Assembly: GCA_023395465.1 (NCBI GenBank) | Contig: JAEWZE010000143.1 | Location: 1 to 23,333, forward strand | Length of the DNA: 23,333 nucleotides | Reading direction: 5' to 3' | Source of the DNA: Pseudomonadota bacterium | GTDB lineage: Bacteria; Pseudomonadota; Gammaproteobacteria; Xanthomonadales; Xanthomonadaceae | Shown: positions 1-6,918 of the stretch, piece by piece | How positions within the stretch are numbered: the stretch's first letter is position 1 | Layout: the number at the start of each line of letters is the position of its first letter | Position numbers and translations under genes: made by a program | The notes under the pieces: generated by a model | What the model was told of the DNA's origin: nothing | Seen by the model: only the letters and a program-made list of their open reading frames with translations | Databases searched by the model: none

Positions 1-545
1 CCCTCGACCATCACGTCGAACACGCGCCAGCCGGCCGGCGTCTGCCGCATCAGGTAGTCGACCGGGATCGGCTCGCCGCCCTGGCGCAGCATCTCGCTGG
101 AGACCTTCACGCCGAGGCCGCGCGGCAGCGGGGTTTCCGACTTCACGCGCACGCGCAGGCGGGTGTTGAAGTCGAGCAGCGAGCTGCCGTAGCGGCGCAT
201 CAGGCTGTCGGCGAGCGCGTCGGCGAACACCTTCACGTCGGCGTCGTCGGCGCCGCGGCCGTGGCGGCCCAGCACCTGGCGCGCGGAGTACTCGCGGTCG
301 AACATCTGGTCGAACTCGCCGGCGATGAAGGCCTGCAGCTTGCTGCGGTCGGCGGTGAACTCGGCGCGGCGCGAGTCCAGCGTCGAGAGGATGCGCTGGC
401 TGTTGTCGAGCACCAGCTTGCTGGGCGAGCCCTGCATGGTGGCGGCCGGCGCGGCCTGTGCCTGCGCCTGCGCGCCGGCGCCGAAGGGCGCGGTGGCGAG
501 CAGGGCGGCGGCGAGGATCAGGGGAACCAGGGGGCGGGACGTCAT
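1..545 (-). CDS. mlaC: MlaC, periplasmic phospholipid-binding protein (C-terminus cut by window edge)
   Basis: Periplasmic shuttle of the Mla system, carrying phospholipid between the outer-membrane MlaA complex and the inner-membrane MlaFEDB transporter. The visible 181 residues start MTSRPLVPLILAAALLATAP, a typical Sec signal peptide with a likely cleavage after an Ala-rich stretch (AGAQAQA) near residue 25. The mature part has the MlaC/Ttg2D pattern: an ISxTLxxRRAEF-like helix, then FDREYSARQVLG and RRYGSSLLDF, and later PVDYLMRQ followed by GWRVFDVMVEG at the edge. The start codon overlaps the mlaD stop by four bases (ATGA), which fixes the start and shows translational coupling. About 30 further residues, and any mlaB or mlaA, would lie to the left. 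The family call is firm; only the end is missing. Confidence 0.93.
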   Translation of the reverse strand, partial: MTSRPLVPLILAAALLATAPFGAGAQAQAQAAPAATMQGSPSKLVLDNSQRILSTLDSRRAEFTADRSKLQAFIAGEFDQMFDREYSARQVLGRHGRGADDADVKVFADALADSLMRRYGSSLLDFNTRLRVRVKSETPLPRGLGVKVSSEMLRQGGEPIPVDYLMRQTPAGWRVFDVMVE

Positions 546-1084
546 GGGGTGCTCTCCGTGGGGGGCGGGGTGTCGTCGGCGGGTGCTTCGGGCGCCTGGC
601 TGCCGCCGGCACCGGCGCCATCATCGCCAGTGCCGCTGAACATGTACTTGCCGACCATCTGGATCAGGTCCACGGCCGGCGTGGTGAAGACCAGTTCCTC
701 GCCTGGCTTGAACACTTCCATGTCGCCGCCGGGCTGCAGGCCCACGTAGCTTTCGCCGAGCAGGCCGCCGGTGAGGATGCCGGCCGAGGTGTCGATCGGG
801 ATCGCGTCGAAGCGGCTGTCGATGGCCAGGGTGACGATGGAATCGAACTTCGCCGGGTCCAGGTCGATCCTCGCCACGCGGCCGATGGTGACGCCGCCGA
901 TCTTGACCGGGGCGTTGGGGCGCAGCTGGCCGACCTGGGTGAAGCGCGCGGTCAGCTCGTAGCTGTCGGCGGAAAAGCCGAAGCGGCCGTTGGTGGAGGC
1001 GATGGCCAGCACCAGCAGCGAGGCCAGCGCGAGGACCAGGAAGGCGCCGACGGCGAATTCGAGACGGGGGCCACGGGTTGCCAT
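542..1084 (-). CDS. mlaD: MlaD, MCE-domain lipid transport protein
   Basis: Inner-membrane-anchored subunit whose MCE domain forms a hexameric lipid channel on the periplasmic side of the MlaFEDB complex. The protein is 180 aa, close to E. coli MlaD (183 aa). An N-terminal membrane anchor spans roughly residues 8-30 (FAVGAFLVLALASLLVLAI). It is followed by the MCE domain, about residues 38-116, with the family motifs GQLRPNAPVKIGGVTIGRV and, further on, GLLGESYVGLQPGG. The tail (TPAVDLIQMVGKYMFSG, then Ala/Gly/Pro-rich) fits the C-terminal helix plus a flexible end. A GAGG Shine-Dalgarno sequence lies a few bases upstream of the ATG. It is 81 bp downstream of mlaE and overlaps mlaC by 4 bp, so it is part of one minus-strand operon. 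Confidence 0.95.
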   Translation of the reverse strand: MATRGPRLEFAVGAFLVLALASLLVLAIASTNGRFGFSADSYELTARFTQVGQLRPNAPVKIGGVTIGRVARIDLDPAKFDSIVTLAIDSRFDAIPIDTSAGILTGGLLGESYVGLQPGGDMEVFKPGEELVFTTPAVDLIQMVGKYMFSGTGDDGAGAGGSQAPEAPADDTPPPTESTP

Positions 1085-1165
1085 TGGGTTACCTCGTCGC
1101 CGCGGGTCGCGGCGGGTTGCACGTTGCGAAGGGACGGGTCGGGCACTGGACGCGGCGCATGCGGA

Positions 1166-1915
1166 TCACCGGAACAGGAAGGCCGACAGCACGAAGTTGA
1201 ACATCAGCACCAGCAGCGAGGCGTTGACCACCGCGCGGGTGGTGGCGACCGAGGTTCCCTCGATGGTGGGTTCGGCGTGGTAGCCCACGTAGGAGGCGAC
1301 CAGCGCCGCGGTGCCGCCGAACACGGCGGCCTTGACGAAGGCGGGGACGAAGTCGCTGCGGAAATCCACCGCGTCCTTCATCGTCTGCCAGAAGGTGCCG
1401 TTGTCGATGCCCAGCACCTGCACCGCCTGGAACCAGCTGGCGGCGATCGCGAAGGTGGCGAAGAAGCCGACCAGCAGCGGCACGGTCAGCACCGCCGCCC
1501 AGAAGCGCGGCGCCACCGCCTTGCCGACCGGGTCGATCGCCATCAGGCCGAGCGCGGTGATCTGGTCGGTGGCGCGCATCAGGCCCAGCTCGGCCGCAAT
1601 CGAGCTGCCGGCGCGGCCGACGAACAGCAGCGCGGTGAGCACCGGCGCCAGCTCGCGGTACAGGCCCAGGCCGATCAGCACGCTGACCTGGTTGGACGCG
1701 CCATAGGTTTCCAGGGCGCGGAAGCCCAGCAGGGTGAGCGACAGGCCAACGAAGGCGCCGCCGACGGCGATGATCGGCAGCGAGCGCGCGCCGATCTTGT
1801 AGATCTCGCGGATGAGCTCGGCGAAGAAGTCGGCGGTCGGCCGGGAAGCGCGCAGCACCGAGAGCGAGAACAGGCCGGCGCGACCGACCGAGCGCAGGGC
1901 GGAGGCGAGCGGCAT
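1166..1915 (-). CDS. mlaE: MlaE, ABC transporter permease of the Mla system
   Basis: Polytopic inner-membrane permease of the phospholipid ABC transporter, partner of MlaF and MlaD. It is 249 aa from the ATG at 1915 (MPLASALRSVGR), about the family length (E. coli 260 aa). The signature helix region reads LTALLFVGRAGSSIAAELG followed by MRATDQITALGLMAIDP, which is diagnostic for the MlaE/Ttg2B permease family. About five to six hydrophobic segments are visible, including PIIAVGGAFVGLSLTLLGF and the C-terminal LLVLMFNFVLSAFLF. The frame stays open upstream to a TTG at 1969, but that extension is translated repeat DNA (MGWGRVRHRD). The ATG at 1915 has a CGGAGC ribosome-binding sequence and matches family N-termini, so it is preferred. 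Confidence 0.94.
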   Translation of the reverse strand: MPLASALRSVGRAGLFSLSVLRASRPTADFFAELIREIYKIGARSLPIIAVGGAFVGLSLTLLGFRALETYGASNQVSVLIGLGLYRELAPVLTALLFVGRAGSSIAAELGLMRATDQITALGLMAIDPVGKAVAPRFWAAVLTVPLLVGFFATFAIAASWFQAVQVLGIDNGTFWQTMKDAVDFRSDFVPAFVKAAVFGGTAALVASYVGYHAEPTIEGTSVATTRAVVNASLLVLMFNFVLSAFLFR

Positions 1916-1956
1916 CAGGGGGCGCTCCGTGCGGGCGGCATCGCGGTGGCGGACGC

Positions 1957-2160
1957 GCCCCCACCCCAACCCTCCCCCCCGCTGCGGGGGAGGGAGCGGA
2001 GGCGCGGCTGCCCGCGCATGCGCAGGAGCGAGCCGAGGCCCGTCTTGTCTCCCCGCGCGGGGGAGATGGAGCGGATGCTTGTCCCTTCCCGCGGGCGGGA
2101 AATGGAGCGGACGCCTGTCTCCTCCCCCCGCTTGCGGGGGGAGGCCGGGAGGGGGGCAAG
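1957..2160. repeat. Array of four GC-rich hairpin repeats in the mlaF-mlaE gap
   Basis: The 274-bp gap inside the mla operon is filled by a run of short inverted repeats. The hairpins are at 1970-1994 (CCCTCCCCC arm against GGGGGAGGG), 2048-2066 (TCTCCCC against GGGGAGA), 2086-2101 (TTCCCGC, 2-nt loop, GCGGGAA) and 2121-2144 (an 11-bp stem CCTCCCCCCGC, TT loop). The last three are joined by a conserved spacer, TGGAGCGGA-GC-TGTC, giving an imperfect unit of about 34-36 bp. The first copy carries the flank CGCCCCCACCCCAACC. The same family recurs at 6767-6884 and 12350-12377. No open frame here looks coding. Confidence 0.85.
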
Positions 2161-2189
2161 GCCGGCGACGGGCTGCATGGCGATCACGC

Positions 2190-2984
2190 TCACGCGGCCG
2201 CCGTGCGCGGGGCGCTGTCGAAGGCGATCGGGCCGTCGGGTTCGCCGCGCAGGAACTGGCGCACCAGCGGATCGTCGCTGGCCTGCAGCTGTTCCGGCGT
2301 GCCGGTGAACACGATGCCGCCGTTGGCCATCACCACCGCGCGGTCGGCGATGGGCAGGGTCTCGTGGACGTGGTGGGTGACCACGATGCTGGTCAGGCCC
2401 AGCCGGTCGTTGAGCTCGGAAATCAGGTTCATGATCACCCCCGACGCGATCGGGTCCAGCCCGGTCAGCGGCTCGTCGTAGACCATCAGCGGCGGGTCGA
2501 GCGCGATCGCGCGGGCCAGCGCCACCCGCCGCGCCATGCCGCCCGAGAGCTCGCGCGGGTACAGGTCGGCGGCCGAGCGCAGGCCCACCGCGTGCAGCTT
2601 CATTTCCACCAGCCGGTCGATCACCTCGCGCGGCAGCTTCGTGTGCGCGCGCAGCGGCAGGGCGATGTTCTCGGCCGCGGTCAGGTCGGTGAGCAGGCCG
2701 TTGCCCTGCAGCAGCACGCCGATCGACTTGCGCAGCGCCAGCAGTTCGCGCTGGCGCTGCGGCACCTCGCGTCCGAAGACCTCGACCCGGCCCGCGGCCG
2801 GGACCAGTTCGCCGGTAAGCGCCGCCAGCAGCGTCGACTTGCCGCAGCCCGATGGGCCGAGCACGGCGGTGACGCTGCCGCGCGGCACCGACAGGTCGAT
2901 GCCGGACAGGATCGTGCGTCCGCCACGGTCCAGGCGGACGGCGTCGAAGCGCACGGCAATGGTGTCGTTGGGGGCGTCGGTCAT
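2190..2984 (-). CDS. mlaF: MlaF, ATP-binding subunit of the Mla phospholipid transporter
   Basis: Cytoplasmic ATPase that powers the MlaE/MlaD lipid transporter. It is 264 aa from the ATG at 2984 (MTDAPNDTIAV), close to the 269 aa of E. coli MlaF. All ABC motifs are present: Walker A GPSGCGKST (about 43-51), Q-loop Gln near 93 (LLQGNGLLTDLT), signature LSGGM (146-150), Walker B LMVYDE (166-171), D-loop LTGLDP and switch His near 204 (VVTHH). The PLRAHTKLP segment is typical of this family. The frame extends upstream to 3125, but that part is Arg-rich and unlike MlaF. No strong Shine-Dalgarno sequence is seen at 2984, so the start is supported by homology only. It is the first gene of the mla operon, followed by mlaE after a repeat-filled gap. 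Confidence 0.94.
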   Translation of the reverse strand: MTDAPNDTIAVRFDAVRLDRGGRTILSGIDLSVPRGSVTAVLGPSGCGKSTLLAALTGELVPAAGRVEVFGREVPQRQRELLALRKSIGVLLQGNGLLTDLTAAENIALPLRAHTKLPREVIDRLVEMKLHAVGLRSAADLYPRELSGGMARRVALARAIALDPPLMVYDEPLTGLDPIASGVIMNLISELNDRLGLTSIVVTHHVHETLPIADRAVVMANGGIVFTGTPEQLQASDDPLVRQFLRGEPDGPIAFDSAPRTAAA

Positions 2985-3147
2985 GGGCGCGACGAGTGGC
3001 AGGTGCAACCCGGCAGCCGGACAGCATGGGGGGCTGCGGCTGAACCTCGACGTAGCCGTCACGGTCCGGCGCGTTGCGCACGGCAAGCGACGCGGGCGGC
3101 GGCGCGGCACCGTTCGCCGCCGCATGGTGCAGCCGGACGCGGGCCGC

Positions 3148-4395
3148 TCACTCCACCGTGGTGGGCAGCGTCTCGGGCAGCACGCCGTTGTACTGGGCGC
3201 GCGGCCGGATCAGGCGGCCCGCGGCCTGCTGTTCCTGCGCGTGCGCCAGCCAGCCGGCCAGGCGCCCGGCGGCGAAGATCGCAAGCGCCGGCGTTTCCGG
3301 CAGTCCGTGCACGTAGCAGATCGCCGCGAGCATGCCGTCGATGTTGGGCAGGCGGCCGCTGGTCTCGGCCGCGGCCTGCACCAGCGCATCGACATGCGCC
3401 ATGCGTGGATCGCCGGCGCGATGCCGGCGCAGCATCGCCAGCACCTCGGCGCCGCGCGGATCGCCGTCGGGATAGAGCACGTGGTGGAAGCCGGGCAGTT
3501 CGTCGCCGCGGCGCCAGCGCTCACCGATGAAGCCGGCGGGCGAGCCGGCCGCGGCGGCATCGGCGATCAGCGCATAGGCGCGCGCGGTGGCGCCGCCATG
3601 GCGCGGACCCGAGAGCGCGGCCAGCCCGGCGCACACGGTGCCGTGCAGGTGGGCGCCGGTGGAGGCGACCACGCGCGCGGCGAACGCGGACACGTTGAGT
3701 TCGTGGTCGGCGCACAGCACCAGCGCGGCGCGGACCAGGTCGGCGAAGGCCTCGTCGCCGGGCCGCCAGGCGTCGGCGAGCAGGCGATGCACCGGGCGCG
3801 CGTCGGGCGTGCCGGCCACCAGCAGGGCGGCGTTCTGGCGCAGCAGGGTGGCGGCGATGCGGCGCCGGGCGGCGGGCGCGGCGTTGAGCGAGTCGCGCTG
3901 GTCCACCGCCAGCAGCGGGATCGCCGCCATCGCCCGCTTGAGCGGTGGCAGCGACGCATCGCTGGCGATCGGTGCCACCCGCGCCGGCCACGGATCCGCC
4001 GGCAGCGGATCGAAGGGATCGAGTTCGCCGCAATCCCAGAGCAGGCGCGCGGCATCCTCGAGCGTGTCGCCCGCGCGCACCATCGCCACCGCCGCGCGGC
4101 CGCGGTAGTAGGGGCTGTCGGGACGGATCAGCGAAATCGCCGTCTCCATCACCGGCAGGCCACGGTCCAGGCTCTGCGCGGCGCCCCGCGCAGCCCCGCG
4201 CCCGGCCTTCTTGCGCTGGGCCAGGCGCTCGATGTCGCGGCGCAGGTAGACCCGGCTGCGGTGGTCGGGACCGGGCCGCGACTCGATCAGCCCGCGGCTG
4301 ACGTAGGCGTACAGGGTGGCGGCGCTGATCCCGAGCCGGGCGCAGGCCTCGGGCGCGGGAATCAGGTCGCCGTCGGCGGGACGGGGCTTGGGCAT
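3148..4395 (-). CDS. Citrate-synthase-family protein with N-terminal MerR-like HTH domain
   Basis: A 415-aa fusion. Residues about 10-62 form a MerR/excisionase-type winged helix-turn-helix (LIPAPEACARLGISAATLY, then YVSRGLI and HRSRVYLRRDIERLAQRK). Residues about 80-405 form a citrate synthase fold. The citrate synthase catalytic triad appears intact: His266 in GPRHGG, His305 in GFHHVLY and Asp353 in LPNIDG, with substrate arginines in DGDPR and RPRAQYNG. The substrate-site His231 of DHELN is also kept, 35 residues before His266, the same spacing as in the neighbouring PrpC. It diverges from prpB with 98 bp between the start codons, a position normally held by a regulator. Inference: it senses oxaloacetate/acyl-CoA or methylcitrate and controls prp and itself; it might also be an active synthase. 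HTH-citrate synthases are annotated in databases, but I know of no characterised role. Confidence 0.88.
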   Translation of the reverse strand: MPKPRPADGDLIPAPEACARLGISAATLYAYVSRGLIESRPGPDHRSRVYLRRDIERLAQRKKAGRGAARGAAQSLDRGLPVMETAISLIRPDSPYYRGRAAVAMVRAGDTLEDAARLLWDCGELDPFDPLPADPWPARVAPIASDASLPPLKRAMAAIPLLAVDQRDSLNAAPAARRRIAATLLRQNAALLVAGTPDARPVHRLLADAWRPGDEAFADLVRAALVLCADHELNVSAFAARVVASTGAHLHGTVCAGLAALSGPRHGGATARAYALIADAAAAGSPAGFIGERWRRGDELPGFHHVLYPDGDPRGAEVLAMLRRHRAGDPRMAHVDALVQAAAETSGRLPNIDGMLAAICYVHGLPETPALAIFAAGRLAGWLAHAQEQQAAGRLIRPRAQYNGVLPETLPTTVE

Positions 4396-4402
4396 GGCTC
4401 AG

Positions 4403-4430
4403 CTTGATCCGTTCAATCAAGATTGATCAA
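4403..4430. promoter_or_regulatory. Putative operator in the divergent prp control region
   Basis: This is the only AT-richer stretch near the locus, and it holds repeated TTGAT half-sites: CTTGAT (4403-4408) facing ATCAAG (4416-4421) across 7 bp, and the perfect palindrome TTGATCAA (4423-4430). On the minus strand two TTGAT copies start 10 bp apart, one helical turn. The block starts 8 bp upstream of the HTH-citrate synthase start, so a protein bound here would affect that gene directly; prpB starts 63 bp downstream. TTGATC at 4423 is 17 bp from CACATT (4446-4451), a weak candidate promoter for prpB. The spacings (7 and 0 bp) do not fit an FNR/ANR box, which needs 4 bp. The binding protein is inferred. 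Confidence 0.55.
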
Positions 4431-4493
4431 CCCGACGAAGGGTGCCACATTGCCGTCCACCGGGAAATCCCCGTCGCCACCCCGCAGGCCGCC

Positions 4494-5381
4494 ATGTCCG
4501 CCATCGTTTCCGCCGGCGCGCGCTTCCGCGCCGCCCTCGCCGCCGAATCGCCGCTGCAGGTCGTCGGCGCCATCAACGCCAACCACGCGCTGCTCGCCAG
4601 GCGCGCCGGCTACCGCGCGATCTACCTGTCCGGTGGCGGCGTGGCCGCGGGTTCGCTGGGCCTGCCCGACCTCGGCATCAACACGCTCGAGGACGTGCTC
4701 ATCGACGTGCGCCGCATCACCGACGTGTGCGAGCTGCCGCTGATGGTCGACATCGACACCGGCTTCGGCCCCAGCGCGTTCAACATCGAGCGCACGATCA
4801 AGTCGCTGATCAAGGCCGGCGCGGCCGCCTGCCATATCGAGGACCAGGTCGGCGCCAAGCGCTGCGGCCATCGTCCCGGCAAGGAGATCGTGAGCCAGGG
4901 CGAGATGGTCGACCGGGTCAAGGCCGCGGCCGATGCGAAAACCGATCCGGACTTCTTCCTGATCGCGCGCACCGACGCCATCCAGGTCGACGGCGTGGAC
5001 GCGGCGATCGAACGCGCCATCGCCTGCGTCGAGGCCGGCGCCGACGGCATCTTCGCCGAGGCGGCCTACGACCTCGACACCTACCGCCGCTTCGTCGATG
5101 CGGTGAAGGTGCCGGTGCTGGCGAACATCACCGAGTTCGGCGCCACGCCGCTGTTCACCCGCGACGAGCTGGCCTCGGCGGGCGTTGCGATCCAGCTGTA
5201 TCCGCTGTCGGCGTTCCGCGCCATGAACAAGGCGGCCGAGACCGTGTACGAGGCGATCCGCCGCGACGGCCACCAGAAAGCGGTGGTCGACACCATGCAG
5301 ACCCGCAACGAGCTGTACGACCGCATCGGCTACCACGCCTTCGAGCAGAAGCTCGACGCGCTGTTCGCGGCGAAGAAATGA
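4494..5381 (+). CDS. prpB: 2-methylisocitrate lyase PrpB
   Basis: Last step of the methylcitrate cycle: cleaves 2-methylisocitrate to pyruvate and succinate in the cytoplasm. It is 295 aa from the ATG at 4494 (MSAIVSAGARFRAAL), almost exactly the length of E. coli PrpB (296 aa), which it follows closely throughout. Visible motifs are the active-site loop KRCGH (Cys124), Mg-binding aspartates near 86 and 88 (VDIDTGFG), GAINANHALLARRAGY near the N-terminus, NITEFGATPLFT and LYPLSAFRAMN. The longer frame from a TTG at 4404 would run through the putative operator, so it is rejected. A weak GCAGG lies 5 nt before the ATG. First gene of the plus-strand prp cluster. Confidence 0.95.
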   Translation: MSAIVSAGARFRAALAAESPLQVVGAINANHALLARRAGYRAIYLSGGGVAAGSLGLPDLGINTLEDVLIDVRRITDVCELPLMVDIDTGFGPSAFNIERTIKSLIKAGAAACHIEDQVGAKRCGHRPGKEIVSQGEMVDRVKAAADAKTDPDFFLIARTDAIQVDGVDAAIERAIACVEAGADGIFAEAAYDLDTYRRFVDAVKVPVLANITEFGATPLFTRDELASAGVAIQLYPLSAFRAMNKAAETVYEAIRRDGHQKAVVDTMQTRNELYDRIGYHAFEQKLDALFAAKK

Positions 5382-5427
5382 GCACCGCCGCCGGCGCGTG
5401 GGCCGCATGGTCGGCCGGCGGGGCGGA

Positions 5428-5443
5428 CACGACGCGCGTCGTG
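5428..5443. repeat. Perfect 16-bp palindrome in the prpB-prpC gap
   Basis: CACGACGCGCGTCGTG reads the same on both strands. With one mismatch it extends to 13-bp arms (GCGGACACGACGC...), spanning about 5423-5448. It lies 46 bp after the prpB stop in a 213-bp gap (5382-5594) that shows no credible gene. No T-run follows, so it is not a canonical intrinsic terminator. It may be a protein-binding site, an mRNA-processing hairpin, or chance in a very GC-rich gap. Confidence 0.5.
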
Positions 5444-5594
5444 CCCGCGTCCCCCCTCCGGCGCGTTATGGCGTGGCGGCACTGCCACTTCAGTCCTTCC
5501 AACGCAGCGCTCCGGCGCAAGCGGACATCCGGCGCGGCATCGGCCGCCGCCTTCCCCCAGCACACGCATTGACGCACTCCAGGAGACACCCGAC

Positions 5595-6752
5595 ATGAGC
5601 GAAGCCATTCCCGCCACGCCATTCAAGCCGAAGAAGTCCGTCGCCCTGTCCGGGACCGCCGCCGGCAATACCGCGCTGTGCACGGTGGGCCGCACCGGCA
5701 ACGACCTCGCCTATCGCGGCTACGACATCCTGGATCTCGCCACCACGTCGGAGTTCGAGGAGATCGCGCACCTGCTGGTGCACGGCAAGCTGCCCAACCG
5801 CGCCGAACTCGCCGCGTACAAGACGAAGCTGAAGGCGCTGCGCGGACTGCCGGCGGCGGTGAAGGTGGCGCTGGAGCAGCTGCCGCCGTCGAGCCATCCG
5901 ATGGACGTGATGCGCACCGGTGTCTCCGTGCTCGGCTGCGTCAAGCCGGAGAAGGACGACCACAACCACCCCGGCGCGCGCGACATCGCCGACAAGCTGA
6001 TGGCTTCGCTGGGTTCCATGCTGCTGTACTGGTACCACTACGCCTACAACGGCAAGCGCATCGAGGTGGAGACCGACGACGATTCGATCGGCGGCCACTT
6101 CCTGCACCTGCTGCACGGGCAGAAGCCGAAGGACAGCTGGGTGCGCGCCATGCACACCTCGCTGATCCTGTACGCCGAGCACGAGTTCAACGCTTCCACC
6201 TTCGCCAGCCGCGTGGTCGCCGGTACCGGCTCGGACATGTACTCGGCCATCTGCGGCGGCATCGGCGCGCTGCGAGGGCCCAAGCACGGCGGCGCGAACG
6301 AAGTCGCGTTCGAGATCCAGAAGCGCTACGACAGCCCGGACGAGGCGGAAGCCGACATCCGCGCCCGCGTGGAGCGCAAGGAAGTGGTGATCGGTTTCGG
6401 CCACCCGGTGTACACCGTGTCCGATCCGCGCAACAAGGTGATCAAGCAGGTCGCGAAGGACCTCTCGGTCGAGGCCGGCAGCACGAAGATGTACGACATC
6501 GCCGAGCGCCTGGAATCGGTGATGTGGGACATCAAGAAGATGTTCCCCAACCTCGACTGGTTCAGCGCGGTCAGCTACCACGTGATGGGCGTGCCGACCG
6601 ACATGTTCACGCCGCTGTTCGTGATCTCGCGCACCTCCGGCTGGAGCGCGCACGTGATCGAACAGCGCATCGACGGCAAGATCATCCGCCCGAGCGCCAA
6701 CTACACCGGGCCGGAAGACCAGGCCTTCGTGCCGATCGACCAGCGCGGCTGA
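5595..6752 (+). CDS. prpC: 2-methylcitrate synthase PrpC
   Basis: Condenses propionyl-CoA with oxaloacetate to 2-methylcitrate, the entry step of the cycle. It is 385 aa, the usual length. Citrate synthase catalytic residues are His231 (GPKHGG), His270 (GFGHPVY) and Asp321 (FPNLDWF), with the substrate-site His196 in AEHEFNAS. The N-terminal KKSVALSGTAAGNTALCTVG and the MFTPLFVISRTSGWSAHVIEQ stretch are characteristic of PrpC rather than GltA. A strong ribosome-binding site AGGAGA (5581-5586) sits 8 nt before the ATG. Gene order prpB-prpC-acnD is standard. The gap to prpB is long (213 bp), so an internal promoter or processing site is possible. Confidence 0.95.
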   Translation: MSEAIPATPFKPKKSVALSGTAAGNTALCTVGRTGNDLAYRGYDILDLATTSEFEEIAHLLVHGKLPNRAELAAYKTKLKALRGLPAAVKVALEQLPPSSHPMDVMRTGVSVLGCVKPEKDDHNHPGARDIADKLMASLGSMLLYWYHYAYNGKRIEVETDDDSIGGHFLHLLHGQKPKDSWVRAMHTSLILYAEHEFNASTFASRVVAGTGSDMYSAICGGIGALRGPKHGGANEVAFEIQKRYDSPDEAEADIRARVERKEVVIGFGHPVYTVSDPRNKVIKQVAKDLSVEAGSTKMYDIAERLESVMWDIKKMFPNLDWFSAVSYHVMGVPTDMFTPLFVISRTSGWSAHVIEQRIDGKIIRPSANYTGPEDQAFVPIDQRG

Positions 6753-6766
6753 GCCGCCGCATCGCT

Positions 6767-6884
6767 CCCTCCCCCGCGTGCGGGGGAGGGCCGGGGTGGG
6801 GGCCAGCGTCGCATCGCTGCCCCGACGCGCGCTGCGCGCGCGCCCCCATCGCCCTTCGGGCACTTCCCCCGCTTGCGGGGGAAG
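6767..6884. repeat. Pair of GC-rich hairpin repeats in the prpC-acnD gap
   Basis: Two near-perfect hairpins fill most of the 166-bp gap. At 6767-6790 there is an 11-bp stem (CCCTCCCCCGC / GCGGGGGAGGG, GT loop) followed by GGCCGGGGTGGGGGC; at 6863-6884 a 10-bp stem (CTTCCCCCGC / GCGGGGGAAG, TT loop). The flank of the first is the reverse complement of the flank in the mlaF-mlaE array, so the two loci carry one mobile or amplifying element family in opposite orientation. Between the hairpins lies a GCGC-rich stretch (about 6824-6842). Confidence 0.85.
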
Positions 6885-6918
6885 GAACCACCCCGACCCA
6901 TCCGGTTTCGAGCCAGCC

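Noticed and set aside
1916..1969. Longer MlaE start (TTG at 1969)
   Set aside because: The added residues are translated repeat sequence, and the ATG at 1915 has a better ribosome-binding site.
1957..2160. CRISPR array
   Set aside because: Units are self-complementary hairpins with near-constant short spacers, only four irregular copies, and no cas genes are nearby.
4403..4430. FNR/ANR or CRP box before prpB
   Set aside because: The TTGAT/ATCAA pairs are separated by 7 or 0 bp, not the 4 bp needed for FNR-type boxes, and the CRP half-site TGTGA is absent.
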